This document shows, piece by piece, positions 36,961 through 49,342 of a DNA stretch of 64,000 nt. The translations under genes were made by a program, and so were the position numbers. Positions within the stretch are counted from its first letter, which is position 1; each line of letters opens with the position of its first letter. The notes beneath the pieces were generated by a model that did not search any database, was not told the DNA's origin, and saw only the letters and a list, made by a program, of their open reading frames with translations. The stretch is from Pampus argenteus (Eukaryota; Chordata; Actinopteri; Scombriformes; Stromateidae). The stretch covers positions 9,676,001 through 9,740,000 of the forward strand of contig CM072873.1 in assembly GCA_036937835.1 (NCBI GenBank), read 5' to 3'.

Positions 36961-38139
36961 GCACTATGGGGGTGAAGAGCAGTAAATTGAGGTACATTCA
37001 TGTAGACATGCGCGCACACACACACCTCACAAATACAAAGAAGTGGAGGAGGCACATACACACACTGTATCAAGAGAAGCCAGCATATAAAGGGTCTTAC
37101 TGAAAGGCATTTGGCCCAGTAGTCAATACATTTCTCACACACGTAGACAAAAAAAAAAAAAAAAAAAGCCCATCTTATGTTGCTTACTGGTTCCCTGAAG
37201 ATTGTAATGATATTGATAATGACTTCATGTAAGAAAAATGAAATCAGGGCCACTGCTCATGGACTCCATATATGAGGTCACCATTATCTTGATGAAAGTT
37301 TGGACAGCAGCTGTATCATCTAGGAGCATGAAGGATGGACTCTGGCAGACCTAATGGGCCTTATCATTTATCTATTGACATACGGAGCTACACAGTGGAC
37401 ATCTTGCTCATATTGCTTTAAGCTATTAGTCAGCTTATCTCACTTATTCAGCTAAATATGCATTAGACCAATGTCAAAATATCTGCTAAATGCATAACAG
37501 AGTAGTCCCGTTTCCTGATTAATATTCACAGTGTTCACATTTTTAAATAACAGCTCTGAATGCGTTTGTCCAGCGAGAGCCGTCTCTGTGCAGAGGTCTG
37601 ATTGCTGTCCATGGTCCTGAACTTGTGCCCTCGAGTTTCCAGAGCATGCAGCTGCCTCTTTAGTGCTTTTAAAGGGCACAAGGACAGTGGAAAATAAGAC
37701 CTGGCGGCGCTGTCTGTGGCTTAGTGCCCGTAGTGATGAGAGCAAACCAACAGAGCATTCAGTTTATCTGGCATTTCTACTCTACTCTCAGACACAGTGC
37801 TAAAGTTTTTTAAAAAAAAATTTAATAACATGATATTGATTTTTATTGCTTGTGCTTTTTATTATTATATTATTCATCAGAGTTGACTCGTAACTGACAT
37901 GCTTTAATACTATTTCACTGCATGTTTCAACTATGTCTGTTTTTGTTTTGGCTGTTGTCCGCAGAGATTTACAAGCGCCTTGAAAGAAATATATAGAACA
38001 TTGGAAAAACATCTGGGGTTCAAGTATGTAAGTACATCCTTAACATTATATACATTTATATAAGTCCTTTTTCTTGACCTTTGATTTTGGGAGGCCACAT
38101 TTTCCAAAAAAAAAAGAATTCCAAGAATTGGCCCACTCT

Positions 38140-38490
38140 TCATTAGATGGCATAATTTGCATTCCCTTATAATTGTGCTGCTTCCTTGATTATTAAATGA
38201 TCACCCTAATTAAGGAGCATAATAGGGTTAATCAGACTCTGCTCATCACACTTATTATTATTCCTTCAAAAAATGAAGGAAAAAGATACAGTACTTGATT
38301 AATTATATCAGCCTTTTCATCAGCTGGGCTACCATTCCCCCCTCTGAAATTAATATCATGTTGTAAATGGAAGGAAGGAGCTGGCCGGACACAGACAGAT
38401 GAAAGATTTCACTCAAATTAATTAAGCACTAATTATGCAGCGGGAGTTGGGAGCAGTTTGCATAATGAGCTCTATCAAAAGAGATCAGTC
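38140..38490. promoter_or_regulatory. candidate homeodomain-rich enhancer
   Basis: There is an unusual density of TAAT/ATTA words (CCTAATTAAGG, GATTAATTATATC, AAATTAATTAAGC, CTAATTATGC) and a TTTGCATAATGAG octamer-like word within 350 bp. This resembles developmental enhancers bound by homeodomain and POU proteins. It lies about 6.5 kb upstream of insm1 and 7 kb downstream of kazald1. Confidence 0.35.
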
Positions 38491-38729
38491 ATGGAGAGGG
38501 GCTGTAGAGTTTCTATACAGCCTTCAGATGATACACAGACACCACTGCACTGCATGAAGAGGGCTAGCAGAGAAGTGGGAAGAGGGTTAAAGCACTTTGA
38601 GGCTCGAGTCGTGAGGTTGAGGAGTGTTTTGTTTGGTTTGTCAACATGCTATGAACCAGAAGCTTCCTCACTCAGCATGTTTTGTGCCAGAAATGTGGAT
38701 TATTCCATTCTCACTTAAAGATGCTAGGC

Positions 38730-38732
<3 letters not shown>

Positions 38733-38770
<38 letters not shown>
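38733..38770. repeat. (TG)n microsatellite ending in CGCG
   Basis: A pure TG tract ends in GCGCGC. It lies between two candidate regulatory blocks. Confidence 0.92.
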
Positions 38771-38771
<1 letters not shown>

Positions 38772-38879
38772 TTCAGCTTAAGCATCAGATAATGAATTCC
38801 CTGCTCCAGCAAGAGGCAATAAGAACAGAACGTACCTTTAAATTCGAGCTAATCACAAACAACCTGCATCCACACTCCA

Positions 38880-39250
38880 GGGAGCTTTAAAGGCCTTAAT
38901 CACCTCCCACTCCAATTCTTGTGGTGTTCAGTTATTGTTGATCAGGGACTCTACTGTGGCTATCTATTTAGACAATGGGAAAAGGGATTAAACAGACAGA
39001 AACTCTCTATGTCTTAATCGTCTGTTTAATCACAGCCACTGTGTAGTGTATGGAGCTGAGTTACTTGAACTGATTTGTGCCTTAGCAGCAGCAATCATGC
39101 ATAGGCTAATCAGGGTGCACAGCCCCGCGCTGCCCTTCAAGGTCTCCGAGTGGAATTACAAAGACTATGATTAGTTAATCAAATGAAGAACCCAATGTCC
39201 TTTCTTTATTTTTGTATACACCTTATCTAAATGGAAATTGTATAGCTGAG
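38880..39250. promoter_or_regulatory. candidate conserved non-coding element
   Basis: A non-repetitive block contains repeated TTAATC/GATTA words (GGCCTTAATCACC, TGTTTAATCACAGCC, ATGATTAGTTAATC) typical of paired-like homeodomain binding sites, and no open coding frame. Evidence is sequence texture only. Confidence 0.3.
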
Positions 39251-42200
39251 GCACTTCCAGAAGGACACATCTACATGTGAATGATCCTTCTTGAGCCCTC
39301 GGGAGTGAATACAGAATAAGATTTTTCACTCCCAATCATCGTGTTATGGCATTGTGGAGACTTTTACATGTCTGAATAATATTTGTTGTCAGTGTTCATG
39401 TGAATGATGCAATCACAGTCTGTTGTGAAGTAAATCAGGAAGCACTAGACAGCAACTCTTCAAATACACATGATGATGTGAGGCAGAGTGTCAAGATTCT
39501 GTTTTTTTTTTTTGAGAGCAGAGAAAACGAAAAAGCAGACAGGCTGTAAAAGTAAAGCTTATTGATAGCACATAAATAAATGAAATCAAATGTGTAGAAG
39601 GACAGCAGTCGTCTAACAGACAGATGTAGCTTTTCTCCTGTTACTCACTTTTGAAACAAGTGGTTCTATATTTATTTATCTTGGTACGTGGCCCCCTAAA
39701 CAGTTCAATATACCATTTTATAGGATTAATTAGTACACATGTAACTTGTAACACATACACTTTGCTGGCTTACCAGTCTGACCAATGTTAGTTAGCATTA
39801 TTATAATATGTTATCCAAACTTCTTTCTTGAAGGTTTATTTTATTTTACTGTGTTGTGTCTTTGTAATGTTGCTTCCTGACAATATATTCCCCATATCAC
39901 TCAAAAATGCATAAATAAATACATTTAGATTTTATTATAAAGTCATTTTTTTTAGCATCAAAGCAAGCAAGCTCTTCCCTACCACACGTCCCTCTGTCAT
40001 ACATGCTGTTTGACATTGTGACAGTTGTTCCTAAAGAGAAAAGAATTTCCCTCCATTGCTTTGTGATAACTTCCTTCAGGGGCAGCAGACTTGACCTCCT
40101 CACTCCTCCATAGGACCACCTCTATTATTTGTCAGTGACAGCAGCCCTTTGGAAAGCGGGGGGCCTCCCCTAAAAGGTACGGGGGTCGTGGACATCCCAA
40201 TCCATCTCTGTCTGCCAAGCGATTGTGATTTAGTGCACGAGGCAGGAGATGGTGGGCTTCCATTCTGATGAGCGATAGGTGGGAACCCTTTGACTCCCAG
40301 CACATGGCAAGCAGAGGCAGGGCTATGATGAGGGGTCAGAGCCAGCTGGTGGGGGTAACTGGGGTGAATCTGGGAGTTGGATGAAGGCAATAGGGGGGGG
40401 TTTGTGTGGATCACAAGATAGAAGGTGTCAGAGATCTGGGACAAAGCCCCTCAACCGACCGCCTGAGTCTATCACTTAGCCCATCCATCACCGTCCAGCT
40501 TTGTGCTTAGCATAACGGTCGCTAGCTAATCGTTGTTCATCATCAGGGGGATAATGAAGATGACAGTGAATACAGAGTAGCTGCGACGCCACACTATAAG
40601 CACTAAAACACCACATGTAAAGGGGCTTTATACCAGCTGGGTGAAATAAGTGTGTATTTCCCATTCTGGACCCCTGACTTAAATGTGAATGAGGTTAGCA
40701 TCTCAAATGAAGCCCCATATTAAAGGTTGACCTCTACTCTGGTGGTTCCTGCCTTCATCTGAAATTGAATATTACTTAACTATTAATACTATAAGTGTGG
40801 TTATAGGTTAATAGTGAATGTTACTATAATTTCTTCAATCAATTGAACATTGTTAGGATGGTTTGGAGAAGTTGCATTCTACTTGAAGTGAGAGATATTG
40901 GATGCAACTATTTATCCATTACCACATTTACCATTCATCAATTAACAATACTTCTTCAATCCTTCAATTTTAATCTTTCTCCATTACTCTTAACAATCTA
41001 CTTTAATATTTTCTCCATTACTTTTGGGTATCTACTTTAATCTTATTGTTATACTTTTATCTGTTTCAACCATTATTCAGTCACTTTTAGCTATCTGCTT
41101 CAGCCTCTCATCTCTTATTTTTATCTGACAGTTTTTACCTTTTCTGCCAGCTTGCTAGTTTTAATTGCAACATGTGATGTTCAGGAGTTATAGCTGACTC
41201 AATGAGTGGATTTAAAAAAAAAAAAAAAAAAGTCTAATTGTAATTTTCCTATTTTATCAGATTAATTGAGCTGCTCCACAGACTTTGCAAGCTACCCCTG
41301 ACAACTGTGAATGCACCACACAGATAAGTACCCCTGGTTGGGAATCAATGCTTTAGCTAGCAACCTAGATGCTTGTTTGAACTTTGGTTAATAGTTACAC
41401 ATTAATGTATGATTGAGCTGGTTAGATTCCTTGAAATATTAATGTAGTATTAAGTATTTAATTCTGAATGAAGCTACTGTGAATCTAATGGGATTTTTCC
41501 AATACGGTTCTATGGAAAAACTCAAGAGGCAATATCTGCCCTGATGAGAAGAATTAAATCTTACCGTGAAGAAGATATGCTTGATATCCAGTCAGCTGCT
41601 CTAATTTCCCAGTTCTCTTCAAAATAACACACGAAGATCCCCCCAAAAAATATGCACAATTAAAAATACCTGATGTGATATCAAAGGGAGATGGCTTATA
41701 TTTAGAAAATAAATGTTAAAAAAATCATTTTAAATCTCAATACTCAGGAGTAGAGCTCAGAGAGAGTTTTTTCTCCCCATTCTTCAGTGAGTTTTGTCTC
41801 CCAGCTCCGGTCTGATGTCAGATGCAAGCTGTTCTTGGAAGGATGTTAAAACCGGCCTCAGCCTCGCTTCACTGGGCCGCTCTGGCAGCTTAACTCCATA
41901 CTCAACCTAAGAGGCCTCATTAGGACCAGAACTTGAAATCAAAAGCCAGACTTTAGGGAGAATTATTTGTGGAAATATGATTTATATATATAAAAAATCA
42001 TCTGTTTATTTCATATCATGTTTTTTTTTTTACACATATATCAAAATATTTTTTAGATTTAATGAGTTATCAAACAGTTATTCAACTACATGCAACCTAA
42101 ATATTGTGAGAGTAGCACAGGAAGTTGTGTCAGCCAGGTGAATGTGTAGCCAGTAACCTGATCTGCTGTTGACAGAACAGGGACAGGTGCTGCAGCCAAA

Positions 42201-42729
42201 CTAATCCATACACGCATGCTAGACACAGGTCATCCATTAAGGTAGATTGATTCAAAGCTTTAAAAGAGTACACCTCGGCAATCCCAGGCCTGGTCTTACC
42301 TTTCCTGTTGCCATGATACCAAATTGCAATAATTCAAGATGGCCTGTGTTGGAGAGGGAAAGGAATGTTCAGTGTTTGTCCATCTAATGCTGGAAACATT
42401 TTGTTACACAGCGGATGAGAGGAAATGATGTCTGAACTTTATAAATGGAAAATTAAATATCTGGTCGGTTTGTCATCTGAAGTATTAGATACACAGAAAT
42501 ATAATTCAGCCTATTTAACCAAAGTTTCATACAGCAAGAAAATGATTGAGGATATGAGCAAGAGGGAGGCTGGTTGGCAGCAAGTATGGAGTGGACACGT
42601 GGGAAGCTTATTGTCATAGCTTGCATGACCATCTCAGATAATTGCCACATGTAAAAAAAAAACCCAAAACATATAAACCAGTATTCACTTTGATTCAGTA
42701 TTATGAACAAACCCACTCCCATATGGTCT
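39251..42729. other. intergenic, AT-rich
   Basis: No gene signal was found. Homopolymer A runs occur near 41215-41231. A segment at about 40735-41170 repeats short CTTTTA/TTCAATT-type words. Nothing else could be supported. Confidence 0.5.
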
Positions 42730-43040
42730 CAAATGCCAAATAAAGGTTTTACAGGCAGAGGCCAGACATCTGCTGCGCTCTGATTGGTTGACAAGCCAGC
42801 AGTAGTCTTACCTGTTATCCACAGCCCAGTGCATGTAAACACTCTGTCAGACCTGCAGGGAGAAGGAGCCCATCTGGTCAGCAGCATTAACAACCAGCTC
42901 TTTAACAATGCTTCCAGGAAAAGGAGAAGGGCACAACAGGCCATATCAGCCAATAAAAACAGGCTATGCATGACATTTAGCGCCTGATGCGGAGCTTAGC
43001 TGTATACAGGTTACCTACTGTCCGCATCAGCCGCTGGCAA
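42730..43040. promoter_or_regulatory. candidate non-coding element with perfect 10-bp inverted repeat
   Basis: The balanced-composition block ends with CTGATGCGGA (42984-42993) and its exact reverse complement TCCGCATCAG (43021-43030), separated by 27 bases. The loop includes the palindrome GTATAC. The arms could form a hairpin in RNA or a dyad binding site in DNA. No family was recognised. Confidence 0.3.
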
Positions 43041-45057
43041 TAAAACAAAAGGCAATCTCACGGAGTCTGGGGGATGCTGTGTGTAAAACTGCCTGTTTCA
43101 CTTGTTGATCTCATAATTTCTGTGTAAATATGCAGACAGAGCATAAATGTAAAAAAGCATGAAGGGAATCGTTTTTATGGTGCTTTCACATAAACATCAA
43201 GAAACCAAAAGTGTCAAATACTGACATACTTTTTTAAATGAAGAATGACTTGCCTTTTGAAATGATATACAAAGAGAAATATGAAACAGATGAGAGGACA
43301 GAGCAGCATTGGAGGATCGAGCTGTTAAAACACAACTGAAGAGCGGTGAAGTGGTTATTTGACTAAACAGTGCCATCTTGTGTTTAATTGTTCAGCTCAG
43401 ACAACCTGGATAGTGCTAATGACAGATGAAAAAGCAAAGTAACTGTACTTTACATGAAAATTACAGTTGTGTATCTTTGTCTATTGACTGCAGATTATGA
43501 ACTTGCCTTCTAAATATTTTGCACTTGAACCATTTTGCCGTTTGGCACACTGTTCAGTCCTCTAAAACAGCTTTCCATGAAACAGTGCTGCAGATCAGTA
43601 CGCATTAGCAACCCCCGCCTACAAAATGCACTCGAACAGGTTAGAAAACAGGGGTGACTCTGCCTTATTGGATATTCGATGGGCTCTATTTTTACAACTG
43701 CCTCTACCTAGCATGCAAAGGATGGAGACAAAGTCTCTAAATGAGATCTAGGGAGTACAAAGAGGGATGTGAAGACAGAAAGCTTCGGGGTGGAGTTTGA
43801 ACAGAAAGCAATGGGCTCTCTACAGCTGCTGGCACTAATGAGGATAATTACCCCAGTAATAACATTAGCCTATCTGAGGGAATGGAGGGGAAGGACAAGT
43901 GGTTGTGTTTGTGTGTGTTTGGGTGGGTATGCACGCGTGTGGGAGTGAGTGTGTGTGTGCTTGTGCATGTACGGCCGTGCCTGTGCCTTCCCTTCTATCT
44001 CACTTGGAGTCTCGCTCTCATTCCCTGAATCTCAATATCTCTTTGTTAGCCCACAATAATTGTATTTGGGCCTCATATCCGCCATATCAGATTCGAGTTT
44101 GTACAAGGTAATTAGCAGAGGAAGGGAAGCCTCCACACCAGGAGGACAAATGCCCCTATGACATCATTCTGGCTCCACTCAGGAGGAGAAGCTTTTTTTT
44201 TTTCTTCCCTCTCTCTATCTCTCTTTCTCTTCTTCTTCTTCCTCCTCTTCATCTTTGTTACCCAGCTGTCAAAAAAAGCAGAGAATAGGGTCAAAAATGT
44301 AGTGCTGATCGAAAGTTGATGACATTGAAAAGAAGGAGAGTTGGGATTAAGAAGATAAAGAAATGAAGAGAAGAAGGGGAGATAAAGGGGTGGAAAGTGA
44401 TTTGAGATGAGATGGGGGGGGCTGTGTTTTCGCTGCAGGCCTATAATCTCCAATCAGCTTTGACTAACAGACAGCGGGAGAAAGTTCCTCAGTGTTAATG
44501 CAGCTTGCCATTCAGAAGGAGCCGGTGTATCCAGCTGGGAGTCGGGGGATGAGGGGAGGATTAACAGGCACTCAGGTGGAGAGAGATGAAGAGAATCAGA
44601 CAGGGACCCTGTGGATGGTCACACCCTCACTCACTCCATCATCACTTTCTTTTTCTTTTTTTTTCTTTTTTTTTTTTTTTTTTTTACTCAGTGAATGATT
44701 GTACTGGATGTTTTCTGAGGTGGGTGGAGTGGTGTGAGCAGGAGGAAATGCTGTAGAACAAGCTATATTTCATCTGTGTTTTTGATTGTAAATTGTACCA
44801 TTTATCTGTTTACATATAATTAAACTAAACGTTTTTAAGTTTTGTTTTTTCTCTTCTGGTGGCTTTATGAGTTGGGATATGGCGTCCACTTGTGTTGACA
44901 TTTGAAAAAACATCTAAATGTTCCCTGCACTCCCTGCACTGTGACAGATATGAGAGAGCAGAGTAATACAAAAATGTTAAAGGATCAAGTCAATTATTAT
45001 CAACAATTTTTTTTTTTTTTTTTTTTAAAAAGCTTTACACAGCAGCGAACAAGATGT
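43041..45057. other. intergenic downstream of kazald1
   Basis: No coding gene was found. A possible conserved block at about 43780-43880 (GGATAATTACCCCAGTAATAAC) is followed by a GT-rich tract (43900-43980), a pyrimidine-rich tract (44190-44250) and long poly-T runs (about 44645-44686 and 45008-45026). Confidence 0.5.
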
Positions 45058-45063
45058 TTTATT
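45058..45063 (-). terminator. kazald1: candidate kazald1 polyadenylation signal
   Basis: TTTATT on the plus strand reads AATAAA on the gene strand, about 200 bp after the kazald1 stop codon. Confidence 0.5.
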
Positions 45064-45265
45064 ATTGTACCATGATACAGTAAGACGGTCAATGTAAGCA
45101 AACATGATGCTTAATTAGCTATTCATCTTACAGTTGAGGGGTGAGCTGTGACTGACAAACACGCCCTTAAATTGAAAAAACTAAATATTAGCAAATGCAT
45201 TCATGTTAGTTCAAAGATTGTTTTTTTTTTAACCCTGTTGTCCGGTTTAAAATGATTCATAATTA

Positions 45266-46523
45266 CTAAATTAATGCCAGGTAATCTCCAGACAGCAGCT
45301 GTCCGTCACCACTGCCGTCCTCCAGATGATCAAAGCGCTCCTCTTTCTTCTCCACATGGCCTTTCATCACCTCCGCCACTAGAGAGCAAATGAGAAAATG
45401 TTTGAGTAAGAATAAACAGCTGCTTATAAAATAATAGGTTTTATTCAATTAAGCTGCTGTAACTTACCATGTCTCAACACGGTGAGCTGCGCTGATGCTG
45501 ATGTTTCTCCCAAGGCATTGTGGGAAATGCAAGAGTAAACACCTGCATCAGAGACATGGAGTCCATGTATCTGAAGCCAGGTAGAGACGGTGTAGCGCTG
45601 GGGACCACCTCGAGTCTTACAAAAAAGACAAAATGAAACAGACAAAACCAGTGTTTGAATATTCCCATCTAACCTTCGGCAACTACAGCGAATAAGAATA
45701 TTTCCCCAAATCTCAAAGTATTCTTTTAATGAAAATGTCAACGATAATAACTGAAGGTCTTATCAAACCTGGACAGAGATGTGAGGATCATCCCCTGGCA
45801 GAAAATTGACACTTCCTTTCTTTTTCCAGTACAGGTTCGGGAGAGGGTACGATGAGACCTCGCAGCCAAACACAATGTCATTTCCTGTGTAGTTGGACAG
45901 GTCCGTGGGGCCTCGGAGGATACGGGGAGCTGCAACAGACGAATGGAGCACCTATGGTTCAATACTGGGACAACTGTTCCCTACCAACACAACTATTCAC
46001 ATGCATTGCAATCTATTAGTTTTCCTGCATTGATAAGATTTAAAAGAGTGCAGTAACCAGAGTAGCAGGGTCCTCGCCCAGTGAGCTTCAGGGTAGTGTT
46101 ACGGCGGCTGGCAGCCTCTCTCAGCTGGCATACGTTTGGGTAGGTCCACCCATCTGAGCCACAAACAGAGCTCTGATCCTGGCACACACATGTAGGTTCT
46201 GGCTGATCCACGTGTCCCCGCTTTGATATTTTTCTTTGGCAGACCAGACCATCCCCACAGCGGCCGTAGAACTTCTGAGCGCCATCCGGGTCACACTCTT
46301 GCCCCTCCACGTTCGCACACTGCTCACAGCACCCACAGTCATCCTGCACCCATCCTGCAGGGCAGTCATTAGATACTGGGGGGCAAAGGTGCTGATCACA
46401 CTCCCTGCACCCCTCGCCCTCCTCCCACAGCCGCAGCCACCCACGGTGCTGGGGTGGAAGCCCGAGGGAAAGGTGCGCCAATACACTCATGCATATACAG
46501 ACACACAAGCAAAACTGAGCCAT
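45266..46523 (-). CDS. kazald1: Kazal-type serine peptidase inhibitor domain protein (IGFBP-Kazal-Ig secreted protein)
   Basis: This is a secreted IGFBP-related protein, probably of extracellular matrix. Four exons join in frame: 46523-46058, 45929-45769, 45615-45468 and 45378-45266, for 295 aa (human KAZALD1 is about 304 as I recall). Exon 1 encodes a hydrophobic signal peptide (residues 1 to about 21), the IGFBP N-domain with DCGCCEQC (63-70 region) and GRCGDGLVC, and a Kazal domain (CVCQDQSSVCGSDGWTYPN, about 112-153). Exons 2-3 encode an I-set Ig domain with FGCEV, LPGDDPHISVQ and the DAGVYSCISHNALGE motif. The last exon is a short acidic tail ending GDYLALI. The block LPGDDPHISVQ...RGGPQR is diagnostic of KAZALD1. 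NTT and NYT are possible glycosylation sites. Fish have kazald paralogues, so the number suffix is less certain than the family. Confidence 0.92.
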
Positions 46524-48429
46524 GCTGTTGACGTGATTCTAGATGCGCAGTCAGAAACAAATGTCTTCCTGAAGTAACAGCTTGAGGCTACACAGTAGAG
46601 CCAAAGTCAAACTGTTAAATGGTTACAGTCTGAATCAAATTCATGGGAGAGATTCTGCTGTTCCCTGACAAACAGTCACATGTTCCTCCTCCTCTGAGTT
46701 TTAAATGCTTCCTTCTGTCCTCTTCTGAATGCTTGGATTGGTATTTGTTATTATTGCCATGTACCCCTGCTGAATTTATTTTGCCATGTTGTTTCTCCCC
46801 TTGAGATTTCTTCATCAGCTACAAGTCCTTTTTAAAAAAAAAGATGGCATTTGCAGTGAATGAAGTAGGCAAACTTCATCTCCCCAGTATCTGACTTTTC
46901 TCATCTTTCTTCCCTCACAACTCTGCTGCTTTTCTTCATCTTCACGCCAGTGTCTCTGGGCAGGGCAGGACTGGCAAACGGGCTTCAGAAATGACACAGG
47001 ATGTGAAAGAATCCTGCACAATCTGCAATCTTTACTGCAGGCAGATGTAACAGAAAACAGTAGCTGTCTATATGAGCGTAATTGTCTCGATTATATATTT
47101 GACATGCATTATCAAGCATATAAGGACCTGGAGTTAAGAGGATGTGCAGGTGTTAACTTTAAGCAAAATACAACCGTTGTTGAGAGGCGCTCTAGTGGAG
47201 CAGTGTGAAATTCCTGGGTTTGGAAACATTTTCTGATGATTTCATTAAATCCATGTGGGCATTAGTATGTCCGTACAAATGGAAAATATAGATTGTGGAA
47301 AATTACAGTCAGTCATCACTTCAACACCATTTGCCATTAAATCAAGAGAAAATTTCTAAATTGGATTATTTTTTTCTGGATATTATTCAAATTGAATATT
47401 TCACTGATAGAATACATGGGGAAAGTGATTATCTGGAGATCATGTGAATATAGGGAGCGTTTGGTCAGGTTGGTTGTTCAATAACAAAAGAAATCACACT
47501 CAATTCACTCTTTGTGTTTCCTCACACAGTTTGATCCTTGTTAAGCTGCTGTTGAAGATTAATAACCAAAGGAAGGAAGATTTGTAGTAAAAAAGCCTCT
47601 AAATTTAAGTGTTATCTGCATGATTGATTCATTTGGACAGCTGAAACCATATGTAAGCATCAGATAAACTTTTAAATACATTAGCAGACAGAAAGAGGTA
47701 TATAGATTTTGTCCCCCATCACTTACATTGGTAAGCACATTAGGAATAGATTTTTCTTAATGGTCACTATGAACAGGAAGGATGATTACAGCAAGCTAAA
47801 CTTGTTTTAATGTCCATATGGGTACCTGACTATTGCTTTAAAACAGACTTGAAAAATAGTTTAGCCTATCCTTTATTATTTCTACTTATGTGTACTGTGT
47901 GTGGAAATTGTCTGAATTCATGCCATGTATAATATGCAAGACGGTTAGTGCTGATGGTATAATTGTATTTTGATAGTTTGATTATGGTATATTGTTTGTG
48001 TAGTTAGTCTAACTGAGCTGCACTACTGTTTGAAAAAGCTTCACTGTCTCTAAATGCCCTGAGTCTGAGTAACGTGGCACTTCCCTCTGCTGATATCCGG
48101 TGTGTTTCAGGTTGTACACCGAGCTGGATGCTCAGCACAATCACCTCCCTGTGTGGAAGTTTAAAGGCGTGGCTTTATTAAAGCGCTGTCTGACGTCACG
48201 GCATGTGAGGAGCCCACGTACCATGTCAGGGACTTTAGAGGTGTGTGAAGTCTGCCATAAAGCTGTAGTGTGTTTCCGTTTCACACCTCAAAAATAAAAT
48301 ATTTAGTAAATTATATACGCATTAATACCAGCTAATCGACTGTATTGGTCGCCCTTAGAGGTGTTACATAATACCAACCACTGAAGGAACGTGGCACTTC
48401 AAGATAAAGTGAATTTGATGTCGCGTGAT
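46524..48429. other. intergenic region between kazald1 and gale (divergent promoters)
   Basis: kazald1 reads leftward and gale rightward, so both promoters should lie here. No TATA box was found at a convincing distance. A small ORF at 48100-48297 follows an acceptor-like TTTCAG but matches no family I recognise. The rest is AT-rich with no gene signal. Confidence 0.45.
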
Positions 48430-48666
48430 ATGAATTTAGGCCCGTTCGCTCTTTTATTTTGAAAGGAGACGCACAGGACGCGTCGCGCTTATTGCTAACG
48501 TAACTCTTCCACGTTTTACAGGAAGTAGGGAAATGTCCAAAGGAGAGAAGAGATGGAAATACTTCACTAAATGAACAGGAAGGTAAACCCTCTCTGCCCG
48601 TACACTTTCACTGACCGGATCCACTAAAGGAGTCTGTCGGGGACAAGTTACACTCGTACTGGGAAA
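48430..48666 (+). promoter_or_regulatory. gale: probable gale promoter and 5' UTR exon
   Basis: A CpG-bearing patch (GACGCGTCGCGC near 48478-48489) is followed by two good donor sites, AGGAAG|GTAAAC at 48582/48583 and GGGAAA|GTAAGT at 48666/48667. A splice to the acceptor ...TTCGACAG at 55662 would place the gale ATG nine bases into the second exon. The BEL element would then sit in the first intron. This is inferred from motifs, not transcripts. Confidence 0.4.
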
Positions 48667-48888
48667 GTAAGTAGTAAGTATTTAAATGAATATTACGGCG
48701 CGACGTCAGCTCATTTTAACAGTTTGTCAGAAGTTGTAGGCTGTTTTTGCTTATTAGACGTATTTAGTCTCAAGTGGAAGTGGTCACATAATGACAGTGA
48801 TATAAAACAAACCTATCAAATGTGATTTCTGATTGGCATTTGTTAGACACAGCACACATTAATCTTGTTAGTTTTTTTTAATTTCATA

Positions 48889-48893
48889 GTCAT
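48889..48893 (+). repeat. target site duplication, left copy (GTCAT)
   Basis: GTCAT immediately precedes the 5' LTR and is repeated exactly after the 3' LTR at 55169-55173. A five-base duplication is the norm for BEL/Pao integrases. Confidence 0.9.
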
Positions 48894-49342
48894 TGTGGAG
48901 TTTACCCACAATCTGTGCAATGTATAGCGGCATCTAGTGGTTGCAGTTCTAGCTATTAATGTGTTTATGCTTTTACCTGCCGGTTTTACTTGGTGTGGAT
49001 GTCGTTTTAACTGGTGAAGCTGAGCTGGTGAGTCGTGTATGCAAGATGTAGCAACTTGTGTTTACTGACATAAATATGTATATTGGTGTATTATACAGTT
49101 ATTAATATGCGTGTCATTAATACTGTGTTTTGTTTATTTGTCGTTTCAGTTGATTACCTGGCAATCGACAAGTTTACTGAGAAATGCTAATTAGCATGCC
49201 TGTATGATGTAGCCATACTCGCGCTAATAAATACATAAAAGTAAACGGACGTCGGCCCGAGTGTTTCACTGTTTCACAGTTAAAACCCCCCCTTTCGGAG
49301 GGAAGTATTAGACTAAAGTAGTTAGTCGAGTATATCCGAACA
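48894..49342 (+). repeat. 5' LTR of the BEL element
   Basis: The LTR begins TGTGGAGTTTACCC and ends CCGAACA. Inside are a TATA-like CATAAATATG (about 49070), a 14-bp palindrome ATGCTAATTAGCAT (49184-49197), AATAAA (49226-49231), a C7 run, and a splice-site pair (GCTG|GTGAGT at 49027/49028, TTTCAG ending at 49149). A CTCF-like core lies on the minus strand at 48927-48940 with one mismatch. Confidence 0.93.

Noticed and set aside
48100..48297. 65-codon ORF after an acceptor-like TTTCAG, upstream of gale
   Set aside because: There is no recognisable family and no matching donor or partner exon. It was left as intergenic.
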